NCBI GenBank assembly: GCA_964516295.1
Contig: CAZEYT010000007.1
Coordinates: forward strand, 1 to 56,559
Length of the DNA stretch: 56,559 bases
Direction: 5' to 3'
Source of the DNA: CAZEYT01 sp964516295
Lineage (GTDB): Bacteria > Verrucomicrobiota > Verrucomicrobiia > Chthoniobacterales > Terrimicrobiaceae
The position numbers and the translations under genes were made by a program. Each line of letters opens with the position of its first letter. Positions within the stretch are counted from its first letter, which is position 1. Of the stretch, positions 17,753 through 25,847 are shown piece after piece. Below the pieces are notes generated by a model. That model saw nothing but the letters and a program-made list of their open reading frames with translations. It was not told the origin of the DNA and made no database searches.

Positions 17753-18300
17753 TTTATCTTCTCTCGCTTCAAACCACCGGGATCGCCACCGGACTTCTTT
17801 TGGTGATCGCGCACGCCATCGCCCTCGCCCGGCCCCGCGAAATCATGGCGGCGACAAAAACATTTCCCCGCTCGCGTGTTCCCGCGGCGGTTCTGCTTTC
17901 CGTGGCGGCCGTGTGGAGTTTTTTGCTCGTGCGCTCGATTGATCTTGGGGAATTTTCCGGCCTTCGCCACATCATGCTGGTCGCCATCGTGGTCGGTGCC
18001 GTGCTGGCGTGGGTCTATGTGCCGGAGTTTCTGGCCGTGCGGGCTCTCGGCATGGTGCTGCTGCTGGCGGCGGAGCCCTTGCTCGAATCTGCCGTGCTTC
18101 GGGACGAACCGACCAGGATTCTCCTCGTTCTTGTGGCCTACGCCTGGGTGGCGGCCGGGCTGTTTTTTGTCGGCATGCCGTTCCTGCTCCGGGACGGACT
18201 GGCCTGGGTGACGGCGACGCCGCTCCGCTGGCGCGCGGCGGCGGGACTCGGTCTGGCCTGGGGTGCGGCAATTCTCGGCTGCGCAATTTTTCTCTGGTAG
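17749..18300 (+). CDS. Hydrophobic membrane protein of unknown function
   Basis: A 183-residue protein overlapping rnc by ATGA. At least five hydrophobic helices cover most of its length (IATGLLLVIAHAIALA, RVPAAVLLSVAAVWSFLLV, HIMLVAIVVGAVLAWVYVPEFL, ILLVLVAYAWVAAGLFFVG, AAAGLGLAWGAAILGCAIFL). I do not recognise a family. It is followed 9 bases later by a heptosyltransferase-like gene, so the three genes rnc, this one and the transferase probably form one transcript. Confidence 0.65.
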   Translation: MIYLLSLQTTGIATGLLLVIAHAIALARPREIMAATKTFPRSRVPAAVLLSVAAVWSFLLVRSIDLGEFSGLRHIMLVAIVVGAVLAWVYVPEFLAVRALGMVLLLAAEPLLESAVLRDEPTRILLVLVAYAWVAAGLFFVGMPFLLRDGLAWVTATPLRWRAAAGLGLAWGAAILGCAIFLW

Positions 18301-18309
18301 GCGCGGGTT

Positions 18310-19365
18310 GTGATTGTCGTTTTCAAGCCCGACGCGATTGGGGATTTCATCCTCGCCACCGGCAGCCTGCGGGTGCTGGTGCAGCGGTTTGGTGCGAAGA
18401 ACTTGCTTTTGGTCGTCCACACCGATGTTGCTCCACTCGCCCGGGCGGAGTTTCCCGAGTCCGTCGTGCTGCCGCTGCCGATTCGTCACAAACGAATCGT
18501 GATGAATGTGATGGCTGTGAACCTCTGGCGCTGTGCGCCGTTGTGGTTGCGGCTGTGCGCCCGCCGGTATGAGGCGGTGGTCTCGTTCCGACACGCGCGC
18601 AATTACCTCCAGGCGTTCTTTTTTTTCGGACCCCCGGCTGCGAAGCGGATCGGCTGCGAGAATCCCCTGCTTGGCCGGGCGGGACGGGTGAGGCGGATTT
18701 TCGAGGGCGTCGCCTCGCGACTCTTCGGGGCCACACAGCCGCCCTACCCGGAGCGCTCGTTGGAATTCCCGGCGGAAATTGAAGCCAACCGCCGGGTGGT
18801 CTCGGCCTTGCTGGGCGAAGACGTGCCGTGGAAAATGACTCTCCCCCACCTGCGGGATCCGGGCGTCGCGCCGGGGACGGACTGGCTTTTGTGTCCCTTC
18901 AGTTCGTCGAAAACCAAGGATTATCCCGTTGCGGCTTGGGCAGCGGCCCTGCGCGATTGTGCGGACCTCCGACCGGCCGGGCATCGGATCGTTCTGGCCG
19001 GCGGGCCGGACCAAGCGGCTCGGTTGGAGGCGTTTCGGATTGAGCTCACCGGCCTGGGCATCGACTGCGTCGAGGTCGCCTCACCCGGCTCGTTGGGAGA
19101 TTTTTCGAAACGCGTCGCGGCGGCGGCCATTGTCCTAACGGTGGACACGGCGGCGGCACACTTTGCCTGCGCGTTGCGGCGGCCGGCGGTGATTCTGATG
19201 TCGGGGTTCCAGCCCGGGGTTTATGGGCCATATTCTCCCGGTGGTCGACAGCACTGGCTCTTGTCCGACCGCGAGGCCACCCGCATCAAGGTCCGCGAAT
19301 GGCACCGCCATTTCCCGGATGGCATCGTGGCCCGGACAATTCGTCAGGCGCTGGCGGCAGTTTGA
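18310..19365 (+). CDS. Glycosyltransferase family 9 (ADP-heptose:LPS heptosyltransferase-like)
   Basis: A 351-residue GT-B glycosyltransferase with a GTG start at 18310 that leads straight into the first Rossmann strand (VIVVFKPDAIGDFILATG). The GDFILATGSL motif and the C-terminal AAAIVLTVDTAAAHFACAL with PAVILMSGFQPGVYGPY are typical of GT9 heptosyltransferases, which add heptose to the lipid A-core during LPS synthesis at the cytoplasmic face of the inner membrane. The acceptor cannot be told from sequence. Confidence 0.85.
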   Translation: MIVVFKPDAIGDFILATGSLRVLVQRFGAKNLLLVVHTDVAPLARAEFPESVVLPLPIRHKRIVMNVMAVNLWRCAPLWLRLCARRYEAVVSFRHARNYLQAFFFFGPPAAKRIGCENPLLGRAGRVRRIFEGVASRLFGATQPPYPERSLEFPAEIEANRRVVSALLGEDVPWKMTLPHLRDPGVAPGTDWLLCPFSSSKTKDYPVAAWAAALRDCADLRPAGHRIVLAGGPDQAARLEAFRIELTGLGIDCVEVASPGSLGDFSKRVAAAAIVLTVDTAAAHFACALRRPAVILMSGFQPGVYGPYSPGGRQHWLLSDREATRIKVREWHRHFPDGIVARTIRQALAAV

Positions 19366-19372
19366 CGATTTT

Positions 19373-20410
19373 CTACGGGGAGTATTGGAGCGCCATCGCG
19401 CGGGCTGTGGACGCGATCCGGTCGCGGAGATCCTCGGGTTCGAGCACCTCGGCGTGGCGGCCCCAGCTCAGGATCCAGTTTTCCAGATCGGGAGCAACCC
19501 CCACATTCAACGTCAGTTCCGCACCGCCGGAGGGGAGTTCTTTCAGCTTTTGGGAACGGTGCCAGAGACGCTCCGAGGCAAGACGTGCGCCGATTTTGTC
19601 CAGACGGATCCGAACCCGCGCGGGTTTCGTCGCCTCAAAAGCAGCGAAGCTGTCGCCCATCATTTCCGAAACGGAAAAGTTCTCCGGGCGGCGAAACTGG
19701 GTCTTGAGCGCCTGCGGACGGGACAAGCGGGAGAGCGCGAACGTGCGGAGTTTTCCACGCACAAGATCTTTGCCAATGACATACCACTGATTGCCGATGC
19801 AGCCCAGGTGGTAGGGCTCGATCCGACGTCGCTCGACTTTGTCCGATCGAAGCGCCTGGTAGTCGAACTCCAAAGTGCGGTTGTCGAGCACAGTCTTGGC
19901 CACCGCCTCGAAGACCTGCAAACTCTCTGTCGATGCTCCGAGCGGACGGAAGGACACACCTTGTCCCAGGTCCTGTAACGAAAAAGCGCCTTCCTGCTGC
20001 AGGGACTCCGTCATTTTGTCAAAGGCCGCACGTAGAGGCTTCTCAAACGCCGTGCCGCGATATTGTTCGATCGCCTTCTGCGCGACAAGCAAAGCGACCA
20101 CTTCGCCCTCGGTCATCGTTACCGTCGGAAACGACGCCACTGGCTTTGTGTAATGAAACCCGTGCCGCACCGAATCGTAATCAATCGGCAGCAGCATCTG
20201 ATCCCGCATGAAGTCGATATCCCGCTGCACGGTCTTGTAGGAGACCTCGAATTCCACCGCGAGCGTCGAGCAATTCGGGAACTTCCCCGCGGCCAGCCAT
20301 TCGTGAATCTTCACCATCCGCGCCAACGGCGGGCGGGTTGTGCGGGAGGCGGTGGCGGGACGGGTGGACCGCGGAAGACGGGCGTTTGATCGAAGGGCTT
20401 TGCGAGGCAT
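19373..20410 (-). CDS. WYL-domain transcriptional regulator (YafY-like)
   Basis: A 345-residue regulator. Residues ~30-90 form an HTH_11-type winged helix (CSTLAVEFEVSYKTVQRDID), followed by a WYL domain that contains VLDNRTLEFDYQAL, IEPYHLGCIGNQWYVIGKDL and RTFALSRLS, then a WCX-like C-terminus. WYL proteins often sense nucleotides or nucleic acid. The Arg/Ser/Pro-rich N-terminus may be disordered or the start may be later (ATG near residue 32). A 15-bp palindrome lies just upstream of the gene. Confidence 0.88.
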   Translation of the reverse strand: MPRKALRSNARLPRSTRPATASRTTRPPLARMVKIHEWLAAGKFPNCSTLAVEFEVSYKTVQRDIDFMRDQMLLPIDYDSVRHGFHYTKPVASFPTVTMTEGEVVALLVAQKAIEQYRGTAFEKPLRAAFDKMTESLQQEGAFSLQDLGQGVSFRPLGASTESLQVFEAVAKTVLDNRTLEFDYQALRSDKVERRRIEPYHLGCIGNQWYVIGKDLVRGKLRTFALSRLSRPQALKTQFRRPENFSVSEMMGDSFAAFEATKPARVRIRLDKIGARLASERLWHRSQKLKELPSGGAELTLNVGVAPDLENWILSWGRHAEVLEPEDLRDRIASTARAMALQYSP

Positions 20411-20411
20411 G

Positions 20412-20426
20412 GGACATAACGTGTCC
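20412..20426. promoter_or_regulatory. Palindrome upstream of the WYL regulator
   Basis: GGACATAACGTGTCC has perfect 5-bp arms (GGACA/TGTCC) around TAACG and lies immediately before the WYL gene's start codon on the minus strand and 69 bases before the start of the divergent secreted-protein gene. Its place suits an autoregulatory operator. Recognition by the WYL protein is inferred. Confidence 0.4.
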
Positions 20427-20494
20427 TACATCGGCCGGAAACGTCAAGTGAATTTCCCATGGCAAGGTCGAAGAAATGTTTTACCCTCAGATTC

Positions 20495-20980
20495 ATGAGA
20501 ACTCCCCTCCTGCTCCTCGCGCTGATCGCCCTTCTCACCAACATCTCCTACGCCGGAAACAAAGACGCGCCGGCCGACCCGATCTCCCTCAAAAAAACCG
20601 CGGCCTCCCTCACGGAAGAAGCGGACATGATCGAGACGACCCTCGGCACCGGGGCATCAGCCGATGCGAAGAAGTTTATCTCCTGGACACGCGAGGAGTC
20701 CGCAGCCTTGACCAAAGCCGCCGAGGCTCTGGAAAAGAACCAGAAGCGCCTGGCCGAACGCTTGGCGTCCGACGCCAAGGAATTCTGCGAGAAGCGCGGG
20801 AAACTCGCCTCCAAGATTCACGAGGAAACCAAAAAGGCCGGAAAGAAACCGGAGGCCGTCAAACCGGACCGTGCGGCCGAGATGCAGAAAAAATGGCAGG
20901 AACTCGAAAAACGCCAGCAGGAGTTGGACGAGGAGAAAAAGAAGCTCCTCTCCGAAACAGCCGATCAAATGGGTCGCTGA
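20495..20980 (+). CDS. Secreted coiled-coil protein, unknown function
   Basis: A 161-residue protein starting with a signal peptide (MRTPLLLLALIALLTNISYA). An in-frame ATG at 20459 would place 12 charged residues before the signal and is less likely. The mature part is Lys/Glu-rich and predicted helical, with a strong coiled coil near the end (MQKKWQELEKRQQELDEEKK). No family recognised. It may be a periplasmic structural protein, comparable in composition to Skp-like chaperones, but no similarity is claimed. Confidence 0.65.
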   Translation: MRTPLLLLALIALLTNISYAGNKDAPADPISLKKTAASLTEEADMIETTLGTGASADAKKFISWTREESAALTKAAEALEKNQKRLAERLASDAKEFCEKRGKLASKIHEETKKAGKKPEAVKPDRAAEMQKKWQELEKRQQELDEEKKKLLSETADQMGR

Positions 20981-21007
20981 AGAAGAACGTTCCCCACCTC
21001 ATCACGC

Positions 21008-21490
21008 CTACTCGCCAGAGGGCGTTTGGAACATCTTCATCAGGCCCTCGATCATCGTGGGCTGTTGCGTCCGGAAGACCTCTTGGATTTGGGTCGCTGT
21101 CTTGAGCTGAATCTCCGGCTGTTTCTCAATCCACTTCTGACCCACCGGGGAGCGGAAGAAGGAGATCATGGCGCGAAGTTCCTCTGCCGTGAAGGTGGTG
21201 GCGTAAATTTCCACGAAGCGGGGGCGAAGCGTTTTCCAGTCGAGAAGGTTCTTTTTGACCATCTCGTTGACTTGCTTCGACACCGTCTCGCGGAGTCCCT
21301 CGGGAAGCGCGGCGAGAGCCTGATTCTGGATGGCCGGCATGCCGCCGAGGATTTCGGTCATTTGTTCCTCCACCCGCAGAACAGTGACCAGCTCATCGGC
21401 CAGACCGACCGTTCCGAGAGGGGCTTCTTTTTCGGCGAAGCTGAAGGAACAGGTGAGAAAGACGGCAGCGACGAGGAGGAGGATCTTCAT
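21008..21490 (-). CDS. DUF2059 family secreted protein
   Basis: A 160-residue protein with signal peptide MKILLLVAAVFLTCSFSFA. The mature part has the DUF2059 pattern: a helical segment followed by YATTFTAEELRAMISFFRSP then VGQKWIEKQPEI, a motif shared by this family. Function unknown; likely periplasmic. An upstream in-frame ATG at 21586 would run through a parS site and lacks a signal peptide, so it is rejected. Confidence 0.82.
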   Translation of the reverse strand: MKILLLVAAVFLTCSFSFAEKEAPLGTVGLADELVTVLRVEEQMTEILGGMPAIQNQALAALPEGLRETVSKQVNEMVKKNLLDWKTLRPRFVEIYATTFTAEELRAMISFFRSPVGQKWIEKQPEIQLKTATQIQEVFRTQQPTMIEGLMKMFQTPSGE

Positions 21491-21549
21491 GGCGGAAAAC
21501 CATCCGCCGCACTGGCACGTGACGCAAGTCTGGAAAGATAAGTATGATT

Positions 21550-21565
21550 TGTTCCACGTGGAACA
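21550..21565. other. parS site (ParB-binding), copy 1
   Basis: TGTTCCACGTGGAACA, a perfect 16-bp palindrome equal to a well-known chromosomal parS form bound by ParB/Spo0J. It lies in the gap between leuS and the DUF2059 gene. Chromosomal parS sites normally cluster near the replication origin and load ParB for chromosome segregation. No parA or parB gene is in the window. Confidence 0.9.
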
Positions 21566-21580
21566 GTCGGACGCTCCGAC
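21566..21580. other. Hairpin between the two parS sites
   Basis: GTCGGA-CGC-TCCGAC forms a perfect 6-bp stem with a 3-base loop, placed exactly between the two parS copies and 24 bases past the leuS stop. It could act as a weak terminator for leuS, although no T-run follows on either strand. Confidence 0.4.
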
Positions 21581-21586
21581 TCCCAA

Positions 21587-21602
21587 TGTTCCACGTGGAA
21601 CA
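21587..21602. other. parS site (ParB-binding), copy 2
   Basis: Second identical 16-bp palindrome TGTTCCACGTGGAACA, centred 37 bp from the first and ending one base before the leuS stop codon. Two perfect copies so close together are very unlikely by chance, and tandem parS arrays are common near origins. Confidence 0.9.
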
Positions 21603-21603
21603 A

Positions 21604-24147
21604 TCAGCGGACGACGAAGTTCACCAGCTTCGTCGGAACTACGACCACTTTAACCACCGTGCCCGCTCCAAGCGCCTCCGCCACCTTGGGCAACGCCCGC
21701 GCCGCGGTTTCCACTTCTTCTGCGGTCGCCTCGACAGAGACTCGAACTTTATCCCGCAGCTTGCCGTTGATCTGAACGATAAACTCGATCTCATTTTCGA
21801 CAAGAACCGCCTCGTCATACTCCGGCCAAGGCTGCGCGGAAGCCGAGCCCTCCCAACCAAGTCGCTCCCAAAGTTCTTCCGCCAAGTGTGGAGCAAGAGG
21901 ACTCAGAAGAGGAAGAAGCACGCGAAGGGCCTTTTCCGGACGCGGCTTCGCGTTCACAAATTCATTCGTGAAAACCATCATCTGCGCGATGGCCGTGTTG
22001 AAGGCGAGCGCCGCGAGGTCTTGGGTGACCTTTTTGATGGTGGCATGGACGACCCGATTCTGCGCGGGCGTGAATGGCCCATTGACGAGATCGGCCGAGC
22101 GAACCCACTGCCCTTCCTGATTTTCCTCCAGACCGAGCCGCCAGACGCGAGCAAGGAAGCGATAAACCCCCTCGACGCCCTTCATGCTCCAGGGTTTCAT
22201 CTGCTCCAAGGGCCCCATGAACATCTCATAGAGCCGCAGGGAATCCGCCCCGTACTCCGCGATGACCGAGTCGGGGGTAATGACATTTCCCCGGCTCTTC
22301 GACATCTTCTGCCCGTCGGGCCCAAGGATCATGCCTTGATTCACCAACCGCTGGAAGGGTTCCGGTGTGGCGACATGGCCCAAATCAAACAGGACTTTAT
22401 GCCAGAACCGTGCATAGAGCAGATGCAGAACGGCGTGTTCGGTCCCGCCAACATAGAGATCGACGCCCCCGGGAACTGACTTTCCATCGCCCATCCAATA
22501 GCGATCCGCATCCACCCCGAGAAAACGCTGTCCGTTTTTGGGATCACAAAAGCGGAGATAATACCAACAGGAACCGGCCCACTGGGGCATGGTGTTCGTC
22601 TCCCGCGTTGCGACTTCGGAGTAGCGAACCCATTCGACCGCTTTGCTGAGCGGCGGCTCGGGCGTTCCGGTGGGCTTGAAGTCCTCCAACTCCGGCTGCA
22701 CCAGCGGAAGTTCGGACTCAGACAAGGGGCGGTGTTGCCCCTTCTCCCAAACGATCGGAAACGGTTCGCCCCAATACCGCTGACGCGAAAAAAGCCAATC
22801 GCGGAGTTTGTATTGGACCGTGCCCTTCCCAAGTCCCTTCTCCTCCAGCCAAGCAATCATTTTGGATTTGGCCTCGGCAGTGGGAAGTCCGTCGAGAAAG
22901 TCCGAATGGATCGCGACGCCGGCTCCGGAGAAGACGCCCTCACCCAAATGACCCTCCGGGCGTTGAACAACCTCGCGGATGGGAAGTCCAAACTGGCGGG
23001 CAAAGGCCTCATCGCGTTCATCGTGGGCAGGCACAGCCATGATCGCTCCGGTGCCGTATCCCATCAGCACATAATCGGCGATCCAGATGGGAATTTGCTC
23101 TCCATTGACCGGATTGATGGCTGTGGCACCGATGGGAACACCGGTTTTGTCCTTCGCGAGATCGGTCCGCTCCAGATCCGACTTCGCGGCGACGGTGCGG
23201 CGATATTGGTCCACCGCTTCCCAACACAAATCTGTCGTAAGTCGTTCTACAAGAGGACTTTCCGGAGACAGAACCATGTAAGTCGCACCAAAAAGGGTGT
23301 CTGGTCGCGTGGTGAAGACGCGGATCTTTTCGTCGCTCCCGGCAACGGAAAATTCCACCTCCGCCCCCTCGCTCCGCCCGATCCAGTTCCGTTGCAGGAG
23401 TTTGATGGATTCCGGCCAGTCCAATCCCTCCAACCCCTCCAGCAACCGCTCGGCGAAGGCGGTAATGCGCAACATCCACTGACGCATCGGACGACGCTCC
23501 ACGGGAAATCCCCCGACTTCACTTTTCCCGTCGACCACCTCCTCATTCGCCAGGACCGTGCCGAGTTCCGGGCACCAGTTCACAGGCATTTCCGCGACAT
23601 AGGCCAGGCGGACGCTGTCCGGATCAGCGCCTGTGTAGGTCGAAATCGGCTCAGCCTTTTGCGTCGCCGGGTTTAACCAGGAATGATAGAGTTGAATGAA
23701 AATCCATTGCGTCCAACGAAAATAGTCCGGGTCCGTCGTGGAAACCTCCCGCGACCAGTCATAACTGAAACCCAACGCCTGCAACTGGGAACGGAAGCGG
23801 TCGATGTTGCGGGCGGTGGTCACCCGCGGATGTTGTCCGGTTTTGATGGCAAATTGTTCCGCCGGGAGTCCGAAAGCATCCCAGCCCATCGGGTGGAGCA
23901 CATTGAATCCGCGCATGCGATGAAACCGCGCGAGAATATCCGTCGCTGTGTAACCCTCGACATGACCGACATGCAAACCGTCACCACTCGGATACGGGAA
24001 CATGTCGAGGATGTAGAATTTCGGCTTGGAGGGGTCGAATCCCGGTTCGCCCGGGTTCAGGGCGCGGAAAGCACCGCCCTCTTCCCAGCGGCGTTGCCAT
24101 TTGGATTCGAATTCAGTGAACGGAAATTGCTTGCGCTGCGTGGACAT
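21604..24147 (-). CDS. leuS: Leucyl-tRNA synthetase
   Basis: An 847-residue class I aminoacyl-tRNA synthetase that charges tRNA-Leu. The HIGH-type motif is PYPSGDGLHVGH (residues 51-62) and the KMSKS loop is GQKMSKSRGN near residue 610. The editing (CP1) domain lies between, with the TGTGAIMAVPAHDERD block. The start ATG at 24147 gives the usual N-terminus; an upstream ATG at 24213 would overlap the divergent rdgB gene. The length matches bacterial LeuRS (~800-870). Confidence 0.97.
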   Translation of the reverse strand: MSTQRKQFPFTEFESKWQRRWEEGGAFRALNPGEPGFDPSKPKFYILDMFPYPSGDGLHVGHVEGYTATDILARFHRMRGFNVLHPMGWDAFGLPAEQFAIKTGQHPRVTTARNIDRFRSQLQALGFSYDWSREVSTTDPDYFRWTQWIFIQLYHSWLNPATQKAEPISTYTGADPDSVRLAYVAEMPVNWCPELGTVLANEEVVDGKSEVGGFPVERRPMRQWMLRITAFAERLLEGLEGLDWPESIKLLQRNWIGRSEGAEVEFSVAGSDEKIRVFTTRPDTLFGATYMVLSPESPLVERLTTDLCWEAVDQYRRTVAAKSDLERTDLAKDKTGVPIGATAINPVNGEQIPIWIADYVLMGYGTGAIMAVPAHDERDEAFARQFGLPIREVVQRPEGHLGEGVFSGAGVAIHSDFLDGLPTAEAKSKMIAWLEEKGLGKGTVQYKLRDWLFSRQRYWGEPFPIVWEKGQHRPLSESELPLVQPELEDFKPTGTPEPPLSKAVEWVRYSEVATRETNTMPQWAGSCWYYLRFCDPKNGQRFLGVDADRYWMGDGKSVPGGVDLYVGGTEHAVLHLLYARFWHKVLFDLGHVATPEPFQRLVNQGMILGPDGQKMSKSRGNVITPDSVIAEYGADSLRLYEMFMGPLEQMKPWSMKGVEGVYRFLARVWRLGLEENQEGQWVRSADLVNGPFTPAQNRVVHATIKKVTQDLAALAFNTAIAQMMVFTNEFVNAKPRPEKALRVLLPLLSPLAPHLAEELWERLGWEGSASAQPWPEYDEAVLVENEIEFIVQINGKLRDKVRVSVEATAEEVETAARALPKVAEALGAGTVVKVVVVPTKLVNFVVR

Positions 24148-24150
24148 CGT

Positions 24151-24160
24151 AGGAGGAGGG
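24151..24160 (+). promoter_or_regulatory. Strong Shine-Dalgarno site of rdgB
   Basis: AGGAGGAGGG ends 3 bases before the ATG at 24164 and fixes that start. It is one of the few strong ribosome binding sites in the window; many neighbours have weak or no visible site. Confidence 0.7.
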
Positions 24161-24163
24161 ACT

Positions 24164-24787
24164 ATGCCAGACCGCCCCGCGCCTGCAAACCCATTGCTCG
24201 TCTCGACCCGCAACCGTCACAAGGTCACTGAGATCCGCGCCATCCTCGGCGACGGTTTCGCCGTTCACGACCTCGGCGTCCTGCCCGATTTTCCCGAGGT
24301 CGAGGAGACCGGCGACACGTTTGAAGAAAACGCCACACTTAAGGCCGTGGCGGCGTCGCTTCACTTTGACGGATGGGTGATAGCCGACGACTCCGGCCTC
24401 GAGGTCGATGCCTTGGACGGCCAGCCCGGCGTTCGCTCCGCGCGCTATGCGGGAGAGCCATCCAACGACGCGGCCAACAACGCTCTCCTCTTGGAAAATC
24501 TCGCCGATGTCCGCGGCCGGTCGCGGTCTGCCCGCTTCCGCTGCGTCATTGTCCTTGCCCGGAATGGTCGCAAGCTCGCCGCGTTCGAGGGTGCCGTTGA
24601 GGGCGTCATCACTCCCGCCCCCAAGGGAAGCGCCGGCTTCGGATACGATCCCCTTTTTGTCCCCGACGGTTTCTGCAAAACGTTCGCCGAGCTCGGCGAG
24701 GAAGAAAAAAACGCAATCAGTCACCGGGGACGAGCCCTCCGAGCGCTTTCCCGCTGGAAGGGTTGGAACGAATCCTGCTGCCCATAA
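24164..24787 (+). CDS. rdgB: RdgB/HAM1 family non-canonical purine NTP pyrophosphatase
   Basis: A 207-residue house-cleaning enzyme that hydrolyses ITP, dITP and XTP to the monophosphates, keeping them out of nucleic acids. Motifs: STRNRHKVTEI at residues 14-24, FEENATLKA, IADDSGLEVDAL, GVRSARYAG and the C-terminal GFGYDPLFVP and ISHRGRALR. The ATG at 24164 follows a strong AGGAGG site. It is divergent from leuS with only 16 bases between start codons. Confidence 0.95.
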   Translation: MPDRPAPANPLLVSTRNRHKVTEIRAILGDGFAVHDLGVLPDFPEVEETGDTFEENATLKAVAASLHFDGWVIADDSGLEVDALDGQPGVRSARYAGEPSNDAANNALLLENLADVRGRSRSARFRCVIVLARNGRKLAAFEGAVEGVITPAPKGSAGFGYDPLFVPDGFCKTFAELGEEEKNAISHRGRALRALSRWKGWNESCCP

Positions 24788-24838
24788 GGGTCCGGCCCGA
24801 CCCCGGCCTGCGGTCGAGAAAACATCGTAAGTTCCTTG

Positions 24839-24867
24839 TTGACAAGCACTACGGCTCCCGTTAAGCC
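24839..24867 (+). promoter_or_regulatory. Putative sigma-70-type promoter of the outer-membrane protein gene
   Basis: A perfect -35 box TTGACA (24839-24844) is followed after 17 bases by TAAGCC (24862-24867), a weak -10 box, 10 bases before the start codon at 24878. The spacing is ideal but the -10 is poor, so a transcript with a very short leader would result. Confidence 0.4.
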
Positions 24868-24877
24868 GTCGCTTGTT

Positions 24878-25411
24878 ATGAAAACTCTCCTCTGCCTAAC
24901 AACCATCGTCGCTCTTGCGACTTCCGCCGCCTTCGCCGGTGACGGAAAGACTTTCAAGAGCAAAGTCGTCGTCGAACCCCCAACCTGCAAGTTCCGTGAC
25001 ACGGAATTCCAGATCGACACGTTCTACACCGGATTTGTCGGATCCAGCGGCAGCCGTCTTCAGACCGGCTCCGGTGGCGGCCTCGGCCTCAATTTCTTCT
25101 TCGCCAAATACTTCGGTATCGGCTGGGAAGGTTCCGTTTACAGCAACGACGGTACGGCCAGCTGGCTCCCGCTCAATGGTAACTTCTTCATCCGTTACCC
25201 TATCTGCTCGATCAACCTCGCTCCTTACGTCGTCGTTGGCGGTGGCGCTGACTTCCAACAGGGACGTCACAGCATCGGCTTCGGCAACGTGGGTGCCGGT
25301 CTCGAATACCGTCTTACCAACAACATCGGTCTCTTCTCCGATGGCCGTTACTACTACGGCGGCAGCGGCAACGTCGCGAACATCCGCGGCGGCCTCCGCT
25401 TCGCGTTCTAA
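24878..25411 (+). CDS. Outer-membrane beta-barrel protein
   Basis: A 177-residue protein with signal peptide MKTLLCLTTIVALATSAAFA. The mature part consists of short alternating polar/hydrophobic strands rich in Gly, Tyr and Phe (FFAKYFGIGWEGSVYS, APYVVVGGGADF, GAGLEYRLTNNIGLFSDG) and ends in GGLRFAF, a C-terminal Phe typical of barrel proteins recognised by BamA. It resembles small OmpA/OmpW-like 8-stranded barrels. The base use (many C-ending codons) suggests high expression. Its own promoter-like TTGACA and a strong terminator make it a single-gene unit. Confidence 0.8.
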   Translation: MKTLLCLTTIVALATSAAFAGDGKTFKSKVVVEPPTCKFRDTEFQIDTFYTGFVGSSGSRLQTGSGGGLGLNFFFAKYFGIGWEGSVYSNDGTASWLPLNGNFFIRYPICSINLAPYVVVGGGADFQQGRHSIGFGNVGAGLEYRLTNNIGLFSDGRYYYGGSGNVANIRGGLRFAF

Positions 25412-25432
25412 GGAATACCGAAAATCCTCTTC

Positions 25433-25468
25433 AAAGAGCCGGGTCCGCAAGGTCCCGGCTCTTTTTTT
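25433..25468 (+). terminator. Strong rho-independent terminator after the barrel protein gene
   Basis: AAAGAGCCGGG (25433-25443) pairs perfectly with CCCGGCTCTTT (25454-25464), an 11-bp stem with a 10-base loop, followed by more T. It lies 22 bases after the stop codon. Confidence 0.88.
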
Positions 25469-25673
25469 GTCATACGGTGGTTAAGATCAACTCAACGCTA
25501 CCCCTGGGTTTGTGTCGGGAACCACTTGCTTCCGGTCACTGGTGGAACCGGTGACTGTCCGCGAATTTATTCCACCCCCCCCATCAAAACTTCGGCATAA
25601 TGTTCCAAAGGACGTTTTTTCTTGAAAAGTGGCGTGCCGGCTGCTGCTCTCCACCGCTAGCCGCCCTTTCAAA

Positions 25674-25847
25674 ATGTTTCCGTTGTTCACGGGACTCGCC
25701 ACCAGCCTTGTCCGTCTTTTTGACCGCTTCGTTCCCGAAGGTTACGAAACGGAAGAGGGATTTCATTTTGGCCGACCTCCGATAGATGCTATCGAACCGG
25801 CGCCCCCGTCCTCCGACCCACCAAGCGAAGATTCGGGTCAGACGTAA
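25674..25847 (+). CDS. Possible small protein, unknown function
   Basis: A 57-residue ORF (MFPLFTGLATSLVRLFDRF...) in the otherwise empty stretch between the terminator at 25468 and the ABC genes. The N-terminal half is amphipathic/hydrophobic, then a YETEEGFHFG segment and a Pro/Ser-rich tail. No ribosome binding site is visible and I recognise no family. It overlaps the end of the convergent ABC gene by 10 bases. The rest of 25469-25673 holds no feature I can support. Confidence 0.35.
   Translation: MFPLFTGLATSLVRLFDRFVPEGYETEEGFHFGRPPIDAIEPAPPSSDPPSEDSGQT

Noticed and set aside
21491..21586. N-terminal extension of the DUF2059 protein from ATG 21586
   Set aside because: It would translate through a parS site and the hairpin and bury the clear signal peptide.
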